NCBI RefSeq assembly: GCF_001277255.1
Contig: NZ_CP012264.1
Coordinates: 4,216,001 to 4,280,000 of the forward strand
Source of the DNA: Cronobacter condimenti 1330
GTDB taxonomy: Bacteria; Pseudomonadota; Gammaproteobacteria; Enterobacterales; Enterobacteriaceae
Length of the DNA stretch: 64,000 nucleotides
Direction: 5' to 3'
Shown here: positions 8,389-16,920 of the stretch, piece after piece
How positions within the stretch are numbered: position 1 is the first letter of the stretch
How the letters are laid out: every line of letters begins with the position of its first letter
Program-made: the position numbers and the translations under genes
Notes under the pieces: generated by a model
Told to the model about the DNA's origin: nothing
What the model saw: the letters and a program-made list of their open reading frames with translations, nothing else
Databases searched by the model: none

Positions 8389-9456
8389 ATGCCCGAGCCT
8401 GACACTATGATTTCCATCTGCATGATCGTGAAAAACGAGGCGAAGCATCTTGCCGCGACGCTTGCCACCGTGGCGGCGCACTTTGACGATATCGTCATCG
8501 TCGATACTGGCTCGCAGGATGACACCAAAGCCATCGCGCGCCGCTTTACCGACAACGTTCATGATTTTGCCTGGGTGGAGGATTTCGCAGCGGCCCGCAA
8601 CGCCTCGTTGCAGTACGCGCGCCACGACTGGGTGCTGGTAATTGACGCGGACGAAGCGATCGCGTCCGTGGATATGGCAGCGTTGCAGGCGCTGGTGGCA
8701 GCGCATCCGGAAGGCGTCGGGCGGATCGAGCGAATTAACTATATCGACGAAGGCGAAAGCGTCACGACCCTTCGCGAGCGGGTATCGCGCCTCTTCCCGA
8801 AGGCGCGTTATCACTACCACGGCGTTATCCATGAGCAAATCACGCCGCGCGAAGGCGCGCCGGCGGGCGAGCGGTTCCTGGTGCCGCTGACGCTCGACCA
8901 CATCGGTTATAAAAAAGCGGTCTTACAGGAAACCGATAAAATTGCCCGCAATATCCGGCTTCTGGAGCACGCGATCCGCAAGCAGCCGGACGACCCTTAT
9001 CTCTGGTTTCAGCTTGGCAAAAGTCACTTTCTCAGGCGCGACTACCCGGCCGCGATCGCCGCGTTTCGCACGGCGCTGGGTTATGAACCTAACGTGGCAC
9101 TGGAGTATGTGGAAGAACTGGTGGAAACGCTGGGCTACGCGCTCATTAACCAGGGCGATTATGCCGCCGCAATGGCGATTATCGACTATGAGCGCTGGTA
9201 CTCTTCTGCCGATTTTATGTTCCTCAAAGCGCTGATTTTAATGAATAACGGTCAGCTACAGGCAGCGGTAGATACGTTTTTACACTGCACACGACAACCC
9301 GAAAGCAGCAAAACGGGCGTCACCAGCTTTAAGGCCTGGTATAACATCGGCGTGATCCTGGAAATCTCCGGCATGACGCCCGATGCCGCGGCCTGTTATC
9401 AGCAATGCGGCGATTATGCGCCCGCGAAGGCCGGCCTGGCGCGCCTGAACGGCTGA
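8389..9456 (+). CDS. Glycosyltransferase family 2 protein with C-terminal TPR repeats
   Basis: The 355-residue protein begins with a GT-A glycosyltransferase domain (about residues 7-200): SICMIVKNEAKHL, DDIVIVDTGSQDDT, and the metal-binding DAD at 86-88 in VLVIDADE. The C-terminal half (about 200-350) is helical with TPR-like units, for example DDPYLWFQLGKSHFLRRDYPAA and FKAWYNIGVILEISGM. This GT2-TPR architecture is found in bacterial enzymes that modify glycans or proteins. No signal peptide or membrane segment is seen, so it is cytoplasmic. A second in-frame ATG at 8407 is also possible; neither has a strong ribosome site. It stands alone, and its acceptor is unknown. Confidence 0.75.
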   Translation: MPEPDTMISICMIVKNEAKHLAATLATVAAHFDDIVIVDTGSQDDTKAIARRFTDNVHDFAWVEDFAAARNASLQYARHDWVLVIDADEAIASVDMAALQALVAAHPEGVGRIERINYIDEGESVTTLRERVSRLFPKARYHYHGVIHEQITPREGAPAGERFLVPLTLDHIGYKKAVLQETDKIARNIRLLEHAIRKQPDDPYLWFQLGKSHFLRRDYPAAIAAFRTALGYEPNVALEYVEELVETLGYALINQGDYAAAMAIIDYERWYSSADFMFLKALILMNNGQLQAAVDTFLHCTRQPESSKTGVTSFKAWYNIGVILEISGMTPDAAACYQQCGDYAPAKAGLARLNG

Positions 9457-9895
9457 CGCGTTAGCGCGACGCAAGCCGATGTCGCCGCATGAAAAACACT
9501 GGCGCGGTACAAACCTAACTACCCCGCTGACGCACAGGCGCCCTCATTGATCCCCGTGGCATCAGCTTCACAAAGCCGGGCGCGATAGTGTTTCCATAAT
9601 GTCTGCGCGTTAAGAAAACGCTGGCTGAAAACCTCACCAGGGGTGAGCCAGGCATCGTCCTTGCCGTTAAAGCGCCCTGGATGATTGGCGAGAATGTTTT
9701 TATTCACGCGCGTGATGAGCGCATCCTAAAGTTATCGGATTCTGATGGGTTGAGTGTGGCCGTCACGGGCACCAAACCGGGAATGCCTGAACAAAACGGG
9801 TTGCACAAAAAAGCTTATCGGCGTGGCAAGGCCAGGTATAATCCGCTGCGGCGGGAACGGCCCGCTCAACTCCCTTTGCCACAAGGACGTTAACA
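9457..9895. other. 439-base intergenic region with a -10 element and an unexplained short frame
   Basis: The right end carries a TATAAT at 9837-9842, 54 bases before the CPBP protease start, a likely -10 without a clear -35. A minus-strand open stretch (9519-9725, about 68 codons, GTG the only credible start) contains residues WLTPGEVFSQRFL, faintly like the C-terminal ends of some transposases. It has no ribosome site I trust, and I do not call it a gene. Nothing else is recognisable. Confidence 0.4.
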
Positions 9896-10546
9896 ATGAA
9901 CGTACCCGCCGACCGGTTTCAACATACCCTGCTCTGCATTTCCGTCGGGGTGGCATGGTTTACGCTGCCGGTCGTAGTCTCTCTTTTGCCGGGCTATGGG
10001 AGCATTTACCGCGCCGGGTTCGCAACGCCGCTGATCTATTTTATCTTCTGGTTGCCATTCGCGCTGCTCTGCTGGCGCACGTACCAAAAACACTATGGCC
10101 TGCTGCCTGCGGGGAAGCTGAGCGTCCGGTCGCTGGCGCTACCCGGCGTGGCGCTGCTGGCGCTCTCGATGATCCACGGCTTGTTCGGCAGGCAGGAACC
10201 GTGGAGCGCGACGCTGAACGAGATGTCGTCTTTTAGTCTTGCGCTGACGGCTATGTGTATTTGCCTGCTGGCACCGGTAGTCGAAGAAGTTATCTGCCGT
10301 GGCTTTTTGCTTAACGCAGGCATTGGCTGGGGGAAAACGGGGCAGACGATCGCGATGGTCGCCACTTCGCTGTTTTTCGCGATAGGCCATGCGCAATACC
10401 AGATGCCCACTACCTTCGTCTGGCTGTTTATCTTTTCGATCATTCTCTGCCAGGTACGTATTCACACCGGCAGTTTACTGGCGCCGATCGTGCTGCACTC
10501 GGTTACCAATATTATCGGCATGATGGCCGCGCTGAAACTCTCCTGA
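9896..10546 (+). CDS. CPBP-family intramembrane metalloprotease
   Basis: This 216-residue membrane protein has about six hydrophobic segments and the three CPBP (CAAX protease and bacteriocin-processing, Abi) motifs: EEVICR with Glu130, Glu131 and Arg135; FAIGHAQ with His165; and HSVTN with His201 and Asn205. These residues form the metal and catalytic site in the Rce1/CPBP family. The start follows an AAGGACG ribosome site. It is monocistronic and convergent with hprS, only six bases away. Enterobacterial members have no settled role; maturation or degradation of a membrane protein is the general inference. Confidence 0.87.
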   Translation: MNVPADRFQHTLLCISVGVAWFTLPVVVSLLPGYGSIYRAGFATPLIYFIFWLPFALLCWRTYQKHYGLLPAGKLSVRSLALPGVALLALSMIHGLFGRQEPWSATLNEMSSFSLALTAMCICLLAPVVEEVICRGFLLNAGIGWGKTGQTIAMVATSLFFAIGHAQYQMPTTFVWLFIFSIILCQVRIHTGSLLAPIVLHSVTNIIGMMAALKLS

Positions 10547-10552
10547 TTCGCC

Positions 10553-11914
10553 TTACGCCACCGGGAACCGCAGCATAAAGCGGTTCCAGCCCGCCGTATG
10601 CTCCACCGCCGTTTCGCCGCCATGCAGCCGTACGATAGCCTGCGTGAGCGCCAGCCCAAGCCCGGTACCGGGCGTATGGCGCGCATTGTCGCCGCGCCAG
10701 AACCGTAGAAAGAGTTTCTCCGCCTCGGCTATCGGCGCGCCCCGATTAGCCACGCTTAGCACCATGTCCTCTGCCTCCTGAGCCGCAATAATCCGCACCT
10801 CACTGCCTGCGGGCGCGTGGCGCAGCGCGTTGGTCAGAAGGTTAGTGAGTGCGCGCTGGAGGAGCAGCCGGTCGGCATCGAGGGCGCCGCTCGCCTGCAC
10901 GCTGAAGGTGATTTCGCGCTCTTCCGCCAGCGGCTCCAGGAAATCGGTCAACTGATGGATAAACGGCTCAAGCGACAGCGTCTCACGGTTCACCGCGATG
11001 TTTTGATGATCGGCGCGGGCGAGAAACAGAATGTTTTCAATGAGCCGCGTCATCTGCTCCAGCTCTTCGATATTCCCGGCGAGCAGATTTTGATACTCCT
11101 GTACGCTGCGCGGGCGTTGCAGCGCAACCTGATTTTGCCCCAGCAGAATGTTCACTGGCGTGCGCAGTTCATGGGCGAGATCGTCGGCAAAGCGTGTCAG
11201 CCGCTCGAAATCCTCCGCCAGCCGACGACGCATGGTGTTTAACGCCTCACCGAGCGGTAGCAGTTCCCGCGGCAGGGTTTCCAGGCTGAGCGGCTGTTGC
11301 AGCGACTCGCTGCCAGTGCGTGCCGTGTCCTCACTAAGACGAGTAATCGCGCGCAGCCCACGGCGGATAAGCCACGGGCTTAACAGGGCGGCGGCAAGGG
11401 TCGCCAGCAGGCAGACCATCAGGCTTTCCCGACGATATGTCGCCAGCATTTGCGCACGCTCCTGCGCCACGCGCGCCACGGTGACAATCAGCGGGCCATT
11501 TTTATCAGTTGCTGTCAGGGCCAGCGCGCTGACAAACACGCCATCCGGTTGCTGCCAGCGATGCAGCGCCTGTTCATTCACGCGCTGGCCTTGCGCGACG
11601 GGAGCAAGCGCAGGTAGCGTCACGCCTGCCTGGTTGATGTTCACCAGCGTATCGCCATCGACGCGCCGGATGCGCAGCAGATCCTGACGGGTATCCAGCA
11701 TGCGGTTGAAATAGAGCGGCAGCTGGCGTGGCTCGGCACCGTCCATCAGCAGTTGTCGCAACTGCGAGGCGCGGTTGAGTAACGTTTGATCGTCACGCCA
11801 GATAAGCTCTGCGCTAAGCGAACGATAAAGCGACACGCCGGTTACGCCGCAGGCGAACGCCACCAGCAGCGTAAAGATGAGTGTCAGGCGCAGCGTTAAC
11901 GACGGACTACGCAT
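10553..11914 (-). CDS. hprS: HprS, redox-responsive sensor histidine kinase
   Basis: The 453-residue sensor has two membrane segments (about residues 10-30 and 165-183) flanking a periplasmic domain of about 130 residues. HAMP and dimerisation regions follow, with the phosphorylated His248 in DDLAHELRTPV, and then an ATPase domain with an N box (NLLTNALRHAP) and GTGLGLAL. It looks like the CusS/HprS heavy-metal-type kinase subfamily. The start at 11914 is chosen because it gives the family N-terminus and an eight-base overlap with hprR. Linkage to hprR and hiuH is the E. coli arrangement (formerly yedV-yedW-yedX), where the pair responds to hydrogen peroxide. A metal-sensing role as in CusS is the alternative. 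Confidence 0.85.
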   Translation of the reverse strand: MRSPSLTLRLTLIFTLLVAFACGVTGVSLYRSLSAELIWRDDQTLLNRASQLRQLLMDGAEPRQLPLYFNRMLDTRQDLLRIRRVDGDTLVNINQAGVTLPALAPVAQGQRVNEQALHRWQQPDGVFVSALALTATDKNGPLIVTVARVAQERAQMLATYRRESLMVCLLATLAAALLSPWLIRRGLRAITRLSEDTARTGSESLQQPLSLETLPRELLPLGEALNTMRRRLAEDFERLTRFADDLAHELRTPVNILLGQNQVALQRPRSVQEYQNLLAGNIEELEQMTRLIENILFLARADHQNIAVNRETLSLEPFIHQLTDFLEPLAEEREITFSVQASGALDADRLLLQRALTNLLTNALRHAPAGSEVRIIAAQEAEDMVLSVANRGAPIAEAEKLFLRFWRGDNARHTPGTGLGLALTQAIVRLHGGETAVEHTAGWNRFMLRFPVA

Positions 11915-12587
11915 TGCCCTCCTCCGGCGCGTTAAGGCGATACCCCATGCCGCGCACTGTCTCAATCAGTTTAAGCGGGAACGGATCGTCGATTTTCTTG
12001 CGCAGGCGACGGATGGCGACATCTACGACGTTGGTTTCACTGTCGAAATTAATACCCCAGACTTCGCTGGCAATCAGTGTGCGCGGCAGGATCTCCCCTG
12101 CGCGGCTCGCCAGCAGCCAGAGTAAGGTGAATTCCTGACGGGTTAAGGCGATGCGCTCGCCGCCCCGGCTTGCGGCGTGCCGCGCGGTGTCGAGCGTAAG
12201 ATCGGCCACCTGAAGCGTCGCGGCGGCGGGCGCGTGACGACGCAATTGCGCGCGCACCCGCGCCAGCAGTTCGGCGAAGGAGAACGGCTTTACCAGATAA
12301 TCATCCGCGCCAAGCTCCAGGCCTTTGACGCGATCGCTCACCGCATCTCTTGCCGTGAGGCAGAGCACCGGCGTGGCTTTTGCTGTGCGTAACGCGCGCA
12401 GCACCTGCCAGCCATCGAGGCCTGGCAACATGATGTCGAGAATGATCAGCGCGTAGTCGTGCTCCAGCGCCAGATGCAGACCGTCACGCCCGTCGGCGAC
12501 GGTATCGACGACCAGCCCCGCCTCTCGCAGCCCTTTTTCAAGCCACGCGCGGGTTTTGTCGTTGTCTTCAATCAGCAGCAGTTTCAT
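11907..12587 (-). CDS. hprR: HprR, OmpR-family response regulator
   Basis: The 226-residue regulator begins MKLLLIEDNDKTRAWLEKGL. The phosphoacceptor Asp51 sits in IILDIMLPG, and the receiver Lys in YLVKPFSF. The C-terminal winged helix contains TRQEFTLLWLLASRAGEILP and the ASEVWGINFDSETN stretch that closely follows E. coli HprR (YedW). The reading frame stays open far upstream on the minus strand, but the ATG at 12587 is the only start that gives the receiver domain. In E. coli HprR activates hiuH and msrPQ. The palindrome at 12637-12654 is its probable site, and the divergent hiuH its probable target. Confidence 0.88.
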   Translation of the reverse strand: MKLLLIEDNDKTRAWLEKGLREAGLVVDTVADGRDGLHLALEHDYALIILDIMLPGLDGWQVLRALRTAKATPVLCLTARDAVSDRVKGLELGADDYLVKPFSFAELLARVRAQLRRHAPAAATLQVADLTLDTARHAASRGGERIALTRQEFTLLWLLASRAGEILPRTLIASEVWGINFDSETNVVDVAIRRLRKKIDDPFPLKLIETVRGMGYRLNAPEEGNA

Positions 12588-12636
12588 GGCGACAGTCTCG
12601 CAAAGAACGCGGGCGCTGCCCAGCGGCGAAACGCAG

Positions 12637-12654
12637 GATGACAAAACTGTCATC
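12637..12654. promoter_or_regulatory. HprR/CusR-type operator between hprR and hiuH
   Basis: The 18-base element GATGACA-AAAC-TGTCATC is a perfect inverted repeat with seven-base arms. The TGACA-N4-TGTCA core resembles the box recognised by CusR and HprR. It lies about 50 bases before the hprR start and 69 bases before the hiuH start, so it can control both directions. Binding is an inference. Confidence 0.75.
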
Positions 12655-12722
12655 TTCGCGTCAGGCTTTTTCGCCCGCGCGGCTGGCAGGATAGCCTCAC
12701 AACCACTTAAGGAGGAATGACG

Positions 12723-13130
12723 ATGAACCGTTTTCAAACGCTGGCTGCCGCCACCCTTTTCGCACTGCCTGGGCTGGCGCTCGCCGCGCCGGCGAATGTA
12801 CTGAGCGTCCATGTACTTAACGAGCAGACGGGCAAACCCGCGCCGGGCGTGGTGGTGAAGCTTGAGAAAAAACAGGGCAGTGCGTGGCAGCCGCTGAACC
12901 AGGCAACGACGGATAAAGATGGCCGTATTAAAGCGCTGTGGCCGGACGCGCCAGCGGCGGTGGGCGACTACCGCGTGATTTTTGAAACCGGTGACTATTT
13001 CGCCGCTCACAAGCAATCCAGCTTCTTCCCGGAAGTGCCGGTCGTGTTTCACATCGATAACACCGACGAGCACTACCATGTACCGCTGCTGCTGAGCCAG
13101 TACGGTTATTCCACCTACCGCGGCAGCTGA
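12723..13130 (+). CDS. hiuH: Periplasmic 5-hydroxyisourate hydrolase (transthyretin-like)
   Basis: This 135-residue protein has a signal peptide (MNRFQTLAAATLFALPGLALA, cleavage before APANVL). The mature part has the hydroxyisourate hydrolase motifs: LSVHVLNEQTGKPAPGV with the active-site His, an internal Arg, and the C-terminal YRGS tetrapeptide that closes the active site. It hydrolyses 5-hydroxyisourate from urate oxidation in the periplasm. A second ATG at 12717 lies only one base after the GGAGG; the ATG at 12723 has proper seven-base spacing and is chosen. Its 3' end overlaps a convergent gene by 16 bases. Confidence 0.92.
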   Translation: MNRFQTLAAATLFALPGLALAAPANVLSVHVLNEQTGKPAPGVVVKLEKKQGSAWQPLNQATTDKDGRIKALWPDAPAAVGDYRVIFETGDYFAAHKQSSFFPEVPVVFHIDNTDEHYHVPLLLSQYGYSTYRGS

Positions 13131-13507
13131 AACCCCGGCGGCGGGCAACACAGAATATTGCCGAGAAAAACGAGCAGCGGCGAGGATTCCCTCTCGCCGT
13201 AGTAATCCACATCGGGCAGCGCGTACAGAAAGCTGATTTCGCTGACGCCGCGCTCGCACAACAGTTCCGCCGCCGCACGGGTTAAAAAAGCACACTGCGG
13301 ATCCAGCGCCGGGTTATGCGGGTAGATAGACCCCATTTCGCCCGGCGCAGCCCCGTACCAGAGCGCGATGGCGTCTTCGGCGCTGCCTGGCGCAAACCCA
13401 AAATCCTGTAAAAAGTGACGCCCGCAATCGGGCGCAGGTAGCGCCTCGCGCAGCGCCTGCGCGTTGCTGGCTGTGGAATACCAGACCGCAAAATGCATTG
13501 TCGCCAT
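13115..13507 (-). CDS. Uncharacterised 130-residue cytoplasmic protein
   Basis: I do not recognise this protein. It begins MATMHFAVWYSTASNAQALR and has no signal peptide or membrane segment. The ATG at 13507 follows a GGAGAAGAG ribosome site. The composition is mixed, with conserved-looking aromatic and acidic stretches (YALPDVDYYGE). Only 23 bases separate its start from the end of the upstream transporter gene on the same strand, so the two may be co-transcribed. Its last 16 bases overlap hiuH tail to tail. The good ribosome site and its length favour a real gene over a shadow frame. Confidence 0.7.
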   Translation of the reverse strand: MATMHFAVWYSTASNAQALREALPAPDCGRHFLQDFGFAPGSAEDAIALWYGAAPGEMGSIYPHNPALDPQCAFLTRAAAELLCERGVSEISFLYALPDVDYYGERESSPLLVFLGNILCCPPPGFQLPR

Positions 13508-13530
13508 TCTCTTCTCCGCGTCGTGTTGCC

Positions 13531-14835
13531 TCAGAGTTTACCCAGCACCCTGAACCAACCGTAATCCAGCGGCAACAGCACCAGAAACGTGACTATCGCC
13601 AGCGCCAGACAGAGCTTCATCCCCGCGCGCGCCGGCACGTTGCCGAGCGCCATCGCCACCACAATCGGTGAGGCCTGATACGGCAAGAGCGGCGTGGAAT
13701 ACCCCAGCACCTGGATCATAATGGTTGAGATCAGCGGAAACCCGGTGCTGCGTGAAAAGCTTTCCGCAAGCGTGGTATAGAGCGCCGGTACGCCGTTGGC
13801 GGTCATAATAAAGTTCAGGGCGGTAGTAATACCGGTGAGCGCAGCAAAGCTCGTAAAAGGGCGCGCCGGATCGAGCGGCATGACTTGCATTAGCGCCTCG
13901 CCCACCGCACCGCCAATACCGGTATGGGTAACGGTGGTAGCCAGCCCCAGAATACCCGCCACATAAATACAGGTGCGCATATTAACGCCGCTTGCGAACT
14001 CATCTCCGGTGATGAACCCGACGCGCGGCAGTAAGGTGATGACCGCTGCCGCAAGCCCTGTCCACGCAGGCCCGATGCCGTGCCAGCTCTCTGTCACCCA
14101 CAGCACCAGCACGACCAGCAGCAGCCAGCCGAGGCGCTTTTCCTGGCGGCTCATCGGGGCCGTCGGGGGCAGCTCGCGCGGCCGTTGGGATTGGCCCGGG
14201 AACAGCCAGCAGATAAGCGCTATGAGCACCGCGCCCTTAAGCAATCCCAAAACCGGCGTATGTAACAGCAGATACGGCAGGTAATTTAAATGAATGCCGA
14301 AAGAGCCTTCCGCCGCCCCGCTCATCACCAGATTCGGCACGTTGGCGGGCAGAATGGTGGCGGAAAGCTGGAACGTGCCAAAACCCACCGCCAGCGCCAG
14401 GCCGTACCAGCCGCGGGTGTTTTCTTCTATCCCTGCGCGTTTGGCCATCGCCGCCACAACGGGCATCAGCAGCGCGATACGCCCCATATTGGACGGCATG
14501 ACGAACGCCAGCGCGTAGCTGAGCAGCACGACGCTTGCGACCATCTGCCACCACGCGCCGGTTAACCGTGCCGACAGCGCCCGACCCGCACGGTCTGCCA
14601 GCCCGGTTTTACGAATCGCCACGCCCAGCACGAACCCGCTGAACACCAGCCAGAAGGCCGATGACGCGAAGCCGCCGAATAACACTTCCGGCGGCGCGAT
14701 TTTGGCTATCATCGCCACGGCGAAAAAAAGCAGCGCAGTGATAAATTCCGGCAGCAACGACGTCGCCCAGAGCACGATGGTCAGCAGAATAATAAGGGAA
14801 GGTAAGAAAAGCGGATGCGCAAGCCACACGGACAT
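13531..14835 (-). CDS. SLC13/DASS-family anion transporter
   Basis: The 434-residue protein is almost entirely hydrophobic, with roughly eleven to twelve membrane segments. It looks like a sodium- or proton-coupled divalent-anion transporter: an FGGFASSAFWLVFSGFVLG first repeat hairpin, a matching inverted-repeat region near the C-terminus (TALNFIMTANGVPALYTTLA), and a hydrophilic loop with SRQEKRLGWLL in the middle. Substrates in this family are dicarboxylates, citrate, sulfate or related anions; none can be fixed from sequence. It follows cdh on the same strand with a 58-base gap. In E. coli cdh is followed by tpiA in the opposite orientation, so this neighbour is different. Confidence 0.82.
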   Translation of the reverse strand: MSVWLAHPLFLPSLIILLTIVLWATSLLPEFITALLFFAVAMIAKIAPPEVLFGGFASSAFWLVFSGFVLGVAIRKTGLADRAGRALSARLTGAWWQMVASVVLLSYALAFVMPSNMGRIALLMPVVAAMAKRAGIEENTRGWYGLALAVGFGTFQLSATILPANVPNLVMSGAAEGSFGIHLNYLPYLLLHTPVLGLLKGAVLIALICWLFPGQSQRPRELPPTAPMSRQEKRLGWLLLVVLVLWVTESWHGIGPAWTGLAAAVITLLPRVGFITGDEFASGVNMRTCIYVAGILGLATTVTHTGIGGAVGEALMQVMPLDPARPFTSFAALTGITTALNFIMTANGVPALYTTLAESFSRSTGFPLISTIMIQVLGYSTPLLPYQASPIVVAMALGNVPARAGMKLCLALAIVTFLVLLPLDYGWFRVLGKL

Positions 14836-14893
14836 ACCTGTCTCCTGATGAAATTTTCAGCAAGTCTACGGCGCACCTGGCGTTTAGTAAATG

Positions 14894-15661
14894 TTATGGG
14901 GTGCCGTCGTGAAGGATCGCGCAGTCGTGATCCTGAAGCTCTTCGCTGTGCGCCACGTTCAGTTGCAGCAGATTGCGGCGGGTCGCGAGCAGAACAAATG
15001 CGCCATCTTTAAGCTGGGCCAGCGCCAGTGAATAGCGGCCCATATGGTCTCGCGCCTCCGGCACCTCCTGCGCGAGCATCAGAAACGGCGAGCGACGCGA
15101 CAGCTCTTCGCCCGTCATGCGCCGCGCCAGATAGTCATGACCGCGCAAGCCGCCCGGAAACGGCTGCCAGCGGCTGCCGATAGCGCTCATCGCTGCATCC
15201 AGTTGCGTGCGAACATCCGGACGCAGGCAGGAGATGTGAATGTGTAAATGGTTTTGCGTGCGGCCAAGCGTCGAGTTGATGGTGAGAGACACGGCGCTGT
15301 CTGGCACCGCCGAACCGCGTTTTTCACTCATCCAGCGGCGCGCCTGCCAGCCTTGCCAGAAGAAATTGGGGGTTTTGTCGGCCAGCAGCAACGGGCTTTC
15401 AATACCGTTGATTTTCCAGAGCGGCATCAGCAGGTATTGCAGCGGACCGTTGATGTCTTTTAGCACGGCGTAACCCACCGCAAGGTTGACCTGAGCGCAG
15501 GGCGCGGGGTTTTTACGGGCGCGCTCGCCGGGCAGACACTGCTGCGTCACAAGGCGTCTTAGGACATTAGGGTCGTCGGGTGTGAAATAACGCCACGCCA
15601 CCAGCGCAGCCAGCGCCAGCACTGCGATAAGCGCAACGATGACGAACAGCGTTCGCTTCAT
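14894..15661 (-). CDS. cdh: CDP-diacylglycerol diphosphatase
   Basis: The 255-residue enzyme hydrolyses CDP-diacylglycerol to phosphatidate and CMP. One N-terminal membrane anchor (residues 5-25) precedes the catalytic domain. The HIT-like histidine motif is visible as NHLHIHISCLR, and GYAVLKDINGPLQYLLMP is the start of the Cdh fold. Length is close to E. coli Cdh. Its position directly after sbp is conserved with E. coli. Confidence 0.93.
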   Translation of the reverse strand: MKRTLFVIVALIAVLALAALVAWRYFTPDDPNVLRRLVTQQCLPGERARKNPAPCAQVNLAVGYAVLKDINGPLQYLLMPLWKINGIESPLLLADKTPNFFWQGWQARRWMSEKRGSAVPDSAVSLTINSTLGRTQNHLHIHISCLRPDVRTQLDAAMSAIGSRWQPFPGGLRGHDYLARRMTGEELSRRSPFLMLAQEVPEARDHMGRYSLALAQLKDGAFVLLATRRNLLQLNVAHSEELQDHDCAILHDGTP

Positions 15662-15740
15662 GCTTCGCCCTTTTTATCGTATGAACGCAAAGCGTAGCGT
15701 AAAACAGGCCGTCACGGGGAGATATTGCGTGGTAAAGGTG

Positions 15741-15758
15741 GGCCACATCCTTGTGGCC
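15741..15758 (-). terminator. Hairpin after sbp
   Basis: GGCCACA and TGTGGCC form a perfect seven-base stem with a four-base loop just after the sbp stop at 15766. The downstream sequence on the minus strand (CACCTTTACC) has only a weak T run, so termination may be partial and allow some read-through to cdh. Confidence 0.55.
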
Positions 15759-15765
15759 AGGGTAT

Positions 15766-16755
15766 TTAACGCTGGCTTATCTGATCAAACGTGCCGCCGT
15801 TGGCAAAGTGCGTCTGCTGCGCTTTGGTCCAGCCACCGAACTCGTCGTCAATGGTGAAGAGTTTCAGTGTCGGGAAGGTCGTCTGGTATTTCGCCGCAAC
15901 CTGCGCATCGCGCGGGCGATAGAAGTTTTTCGCCGCAATCTCCTGGCCTTCCGGCGAGTAGAGATACTTCAGGTAGGCGTCAGCGACAGCCTGCGTGCCT
16001 TTCTCCTGCGCGACTTTATCGACAACAGACACCGTTGGCTCCGCGAGAATGGATTCGCTCGGCGTCACGATTTCGAATTTGTCTTTGCCAAGCTCGTTAG
16101 CTGCCAGCAGCGCTTCGTTTTCCCAGGCGATCAGCACATCGCCGATACCGCGTTCAACAAAGGTGTTGGTCGCGCCGCGTGCGCCGGAATCGAGCACTTC
16201 CACGTTTTTATAGAGCGCCTTGACGAATTCCTGCGCTTTCTCCTGATCGCCATTGTTGTGATGCAGCGCGTAACCCCACGCCGCCAGATAGTTCCAGCGC
16301 GCGCCGCCGGAGCTTTTCGGGTTCGGAGTAATAACCGACACGCCCGGTTTTACCAGGTCATTCCAGTCTTTAATTTGCTTTGGGTTGCCCTTGCGAACCA
16401 GGAACACGATGGTGGAAGTATAAGGTGCAGAGTTGTCCGGCAGGCGTTTGATCCAGTTTTTGTCGATGCGGCCACGCTCGGCTATCGCGTCAACATCGTA
16501 GGCCAGCGCCAGCGTTACGACATCCGCTTTAATGCCATTAATGACGGAAGTCGCCTGTTTACCAGAGCCACCATGAGACTGACGAATAACGACATTGTCG
16601 CCGGTTTCTTTTTTCCAGTGGGCGCTAAAAGCTTTGTTGTATTGCTCATAGAATTCGCGTGTTGGATCGTAAGACACGTTCAGTAGCTGAACGTCCTTTG
16701 CCAGTACACTTGCTGAAGCTAACAGTAACGTAATGCCCACGCCCCACTTTTTCAT
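15766..16755 (-). CDS. sbp: Sulfate-binding periplasmic protein
   Basis: The 329-residue protein is the substrate-binding component of the CysUWA sulfate/thiosulfate ABC transporter. A signal peptide (MKKWGVGITLLLASASVLA, cleavage before KDVQLL) precedes a mature protein with the anion-site motifs SHGGSGKQA and PNPKSSGGARW. Sequence and length match E. coli Sbp. The ATG at 16755 is chosen over an upstream start at 16770 because it gives the family N-terminus. CysB control is known for E. coli; I do not mark a site here. Confidence 0.96.
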   Translation of the reverse strand: MKKWGVGITLLLASASVLAKDVQLLNVSYDPTREFYEQYNKAFSAHWKKETGDNVVIRQSHGGSGKQATSVINGIKADVVTLALAYDVDAIAERGRIDKNWIKRLPDNSAPYTSTIVFLVRKGNPKQIKDWNDLVKPGVSVITPNPKSSGGARWNYLAAWGYALHHNNGDQEKAQEFVKALYKNVEVLDSGARGATNTFVERGIGDVLIAWENEALLAANELGKDKFEIVTPSESILAEPTVSVVDKVAQEKGTQAVADAYLKYLYSPEGQEIAAKNFYRPRDAQVAAKYQTTFPTLKLFTIDDEFGGWTKAQQTHFANGGTFDQISQR

Positions 16756-16880
16756 CGCATGCTCTCTCAAAAAGGTCTGATATGAATTCTGATAAAAGCA
16801 GCGTGCCAGAAAGCGTGGCAGGGATTAAAGAATAAAAAAAAATTGGCTATAACTGTGGGGAATATAGAGAACCAAAGAAA

Positions 16881-16907
16881 CGCCCGGTCGCGTTTGCAGA
16901 CCGGGCG
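16881..16907 (-). terminator. pfkA intrinsic terminator
   Basis: CGCCCGGTC (16881-16889) pairs perfectly with GACCGGGCG (16899-16907). Read on the minus strand it is followed by TTTCTTT. It lies 14 bases beyond the pfkA stop. Confidence 0.85.
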
Positions 16908-16920
16908 CAGAAGGAGAGGC

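Noticed and set aside
11907..13295. 462-codon minus-strand frame as one long response regulator
   Set aside because: Only the part from 12587 has receiver and winged-helix domains; the upstream half is opposite hiuH and is non-coding on this strand.
15751..16686. 311-codon plus-strand frame opposite sbp
   Set aside because: Antisense shadow of sbp; composition is dominated by Arg, Val and Phe in the pattern of reverse-strand reading.
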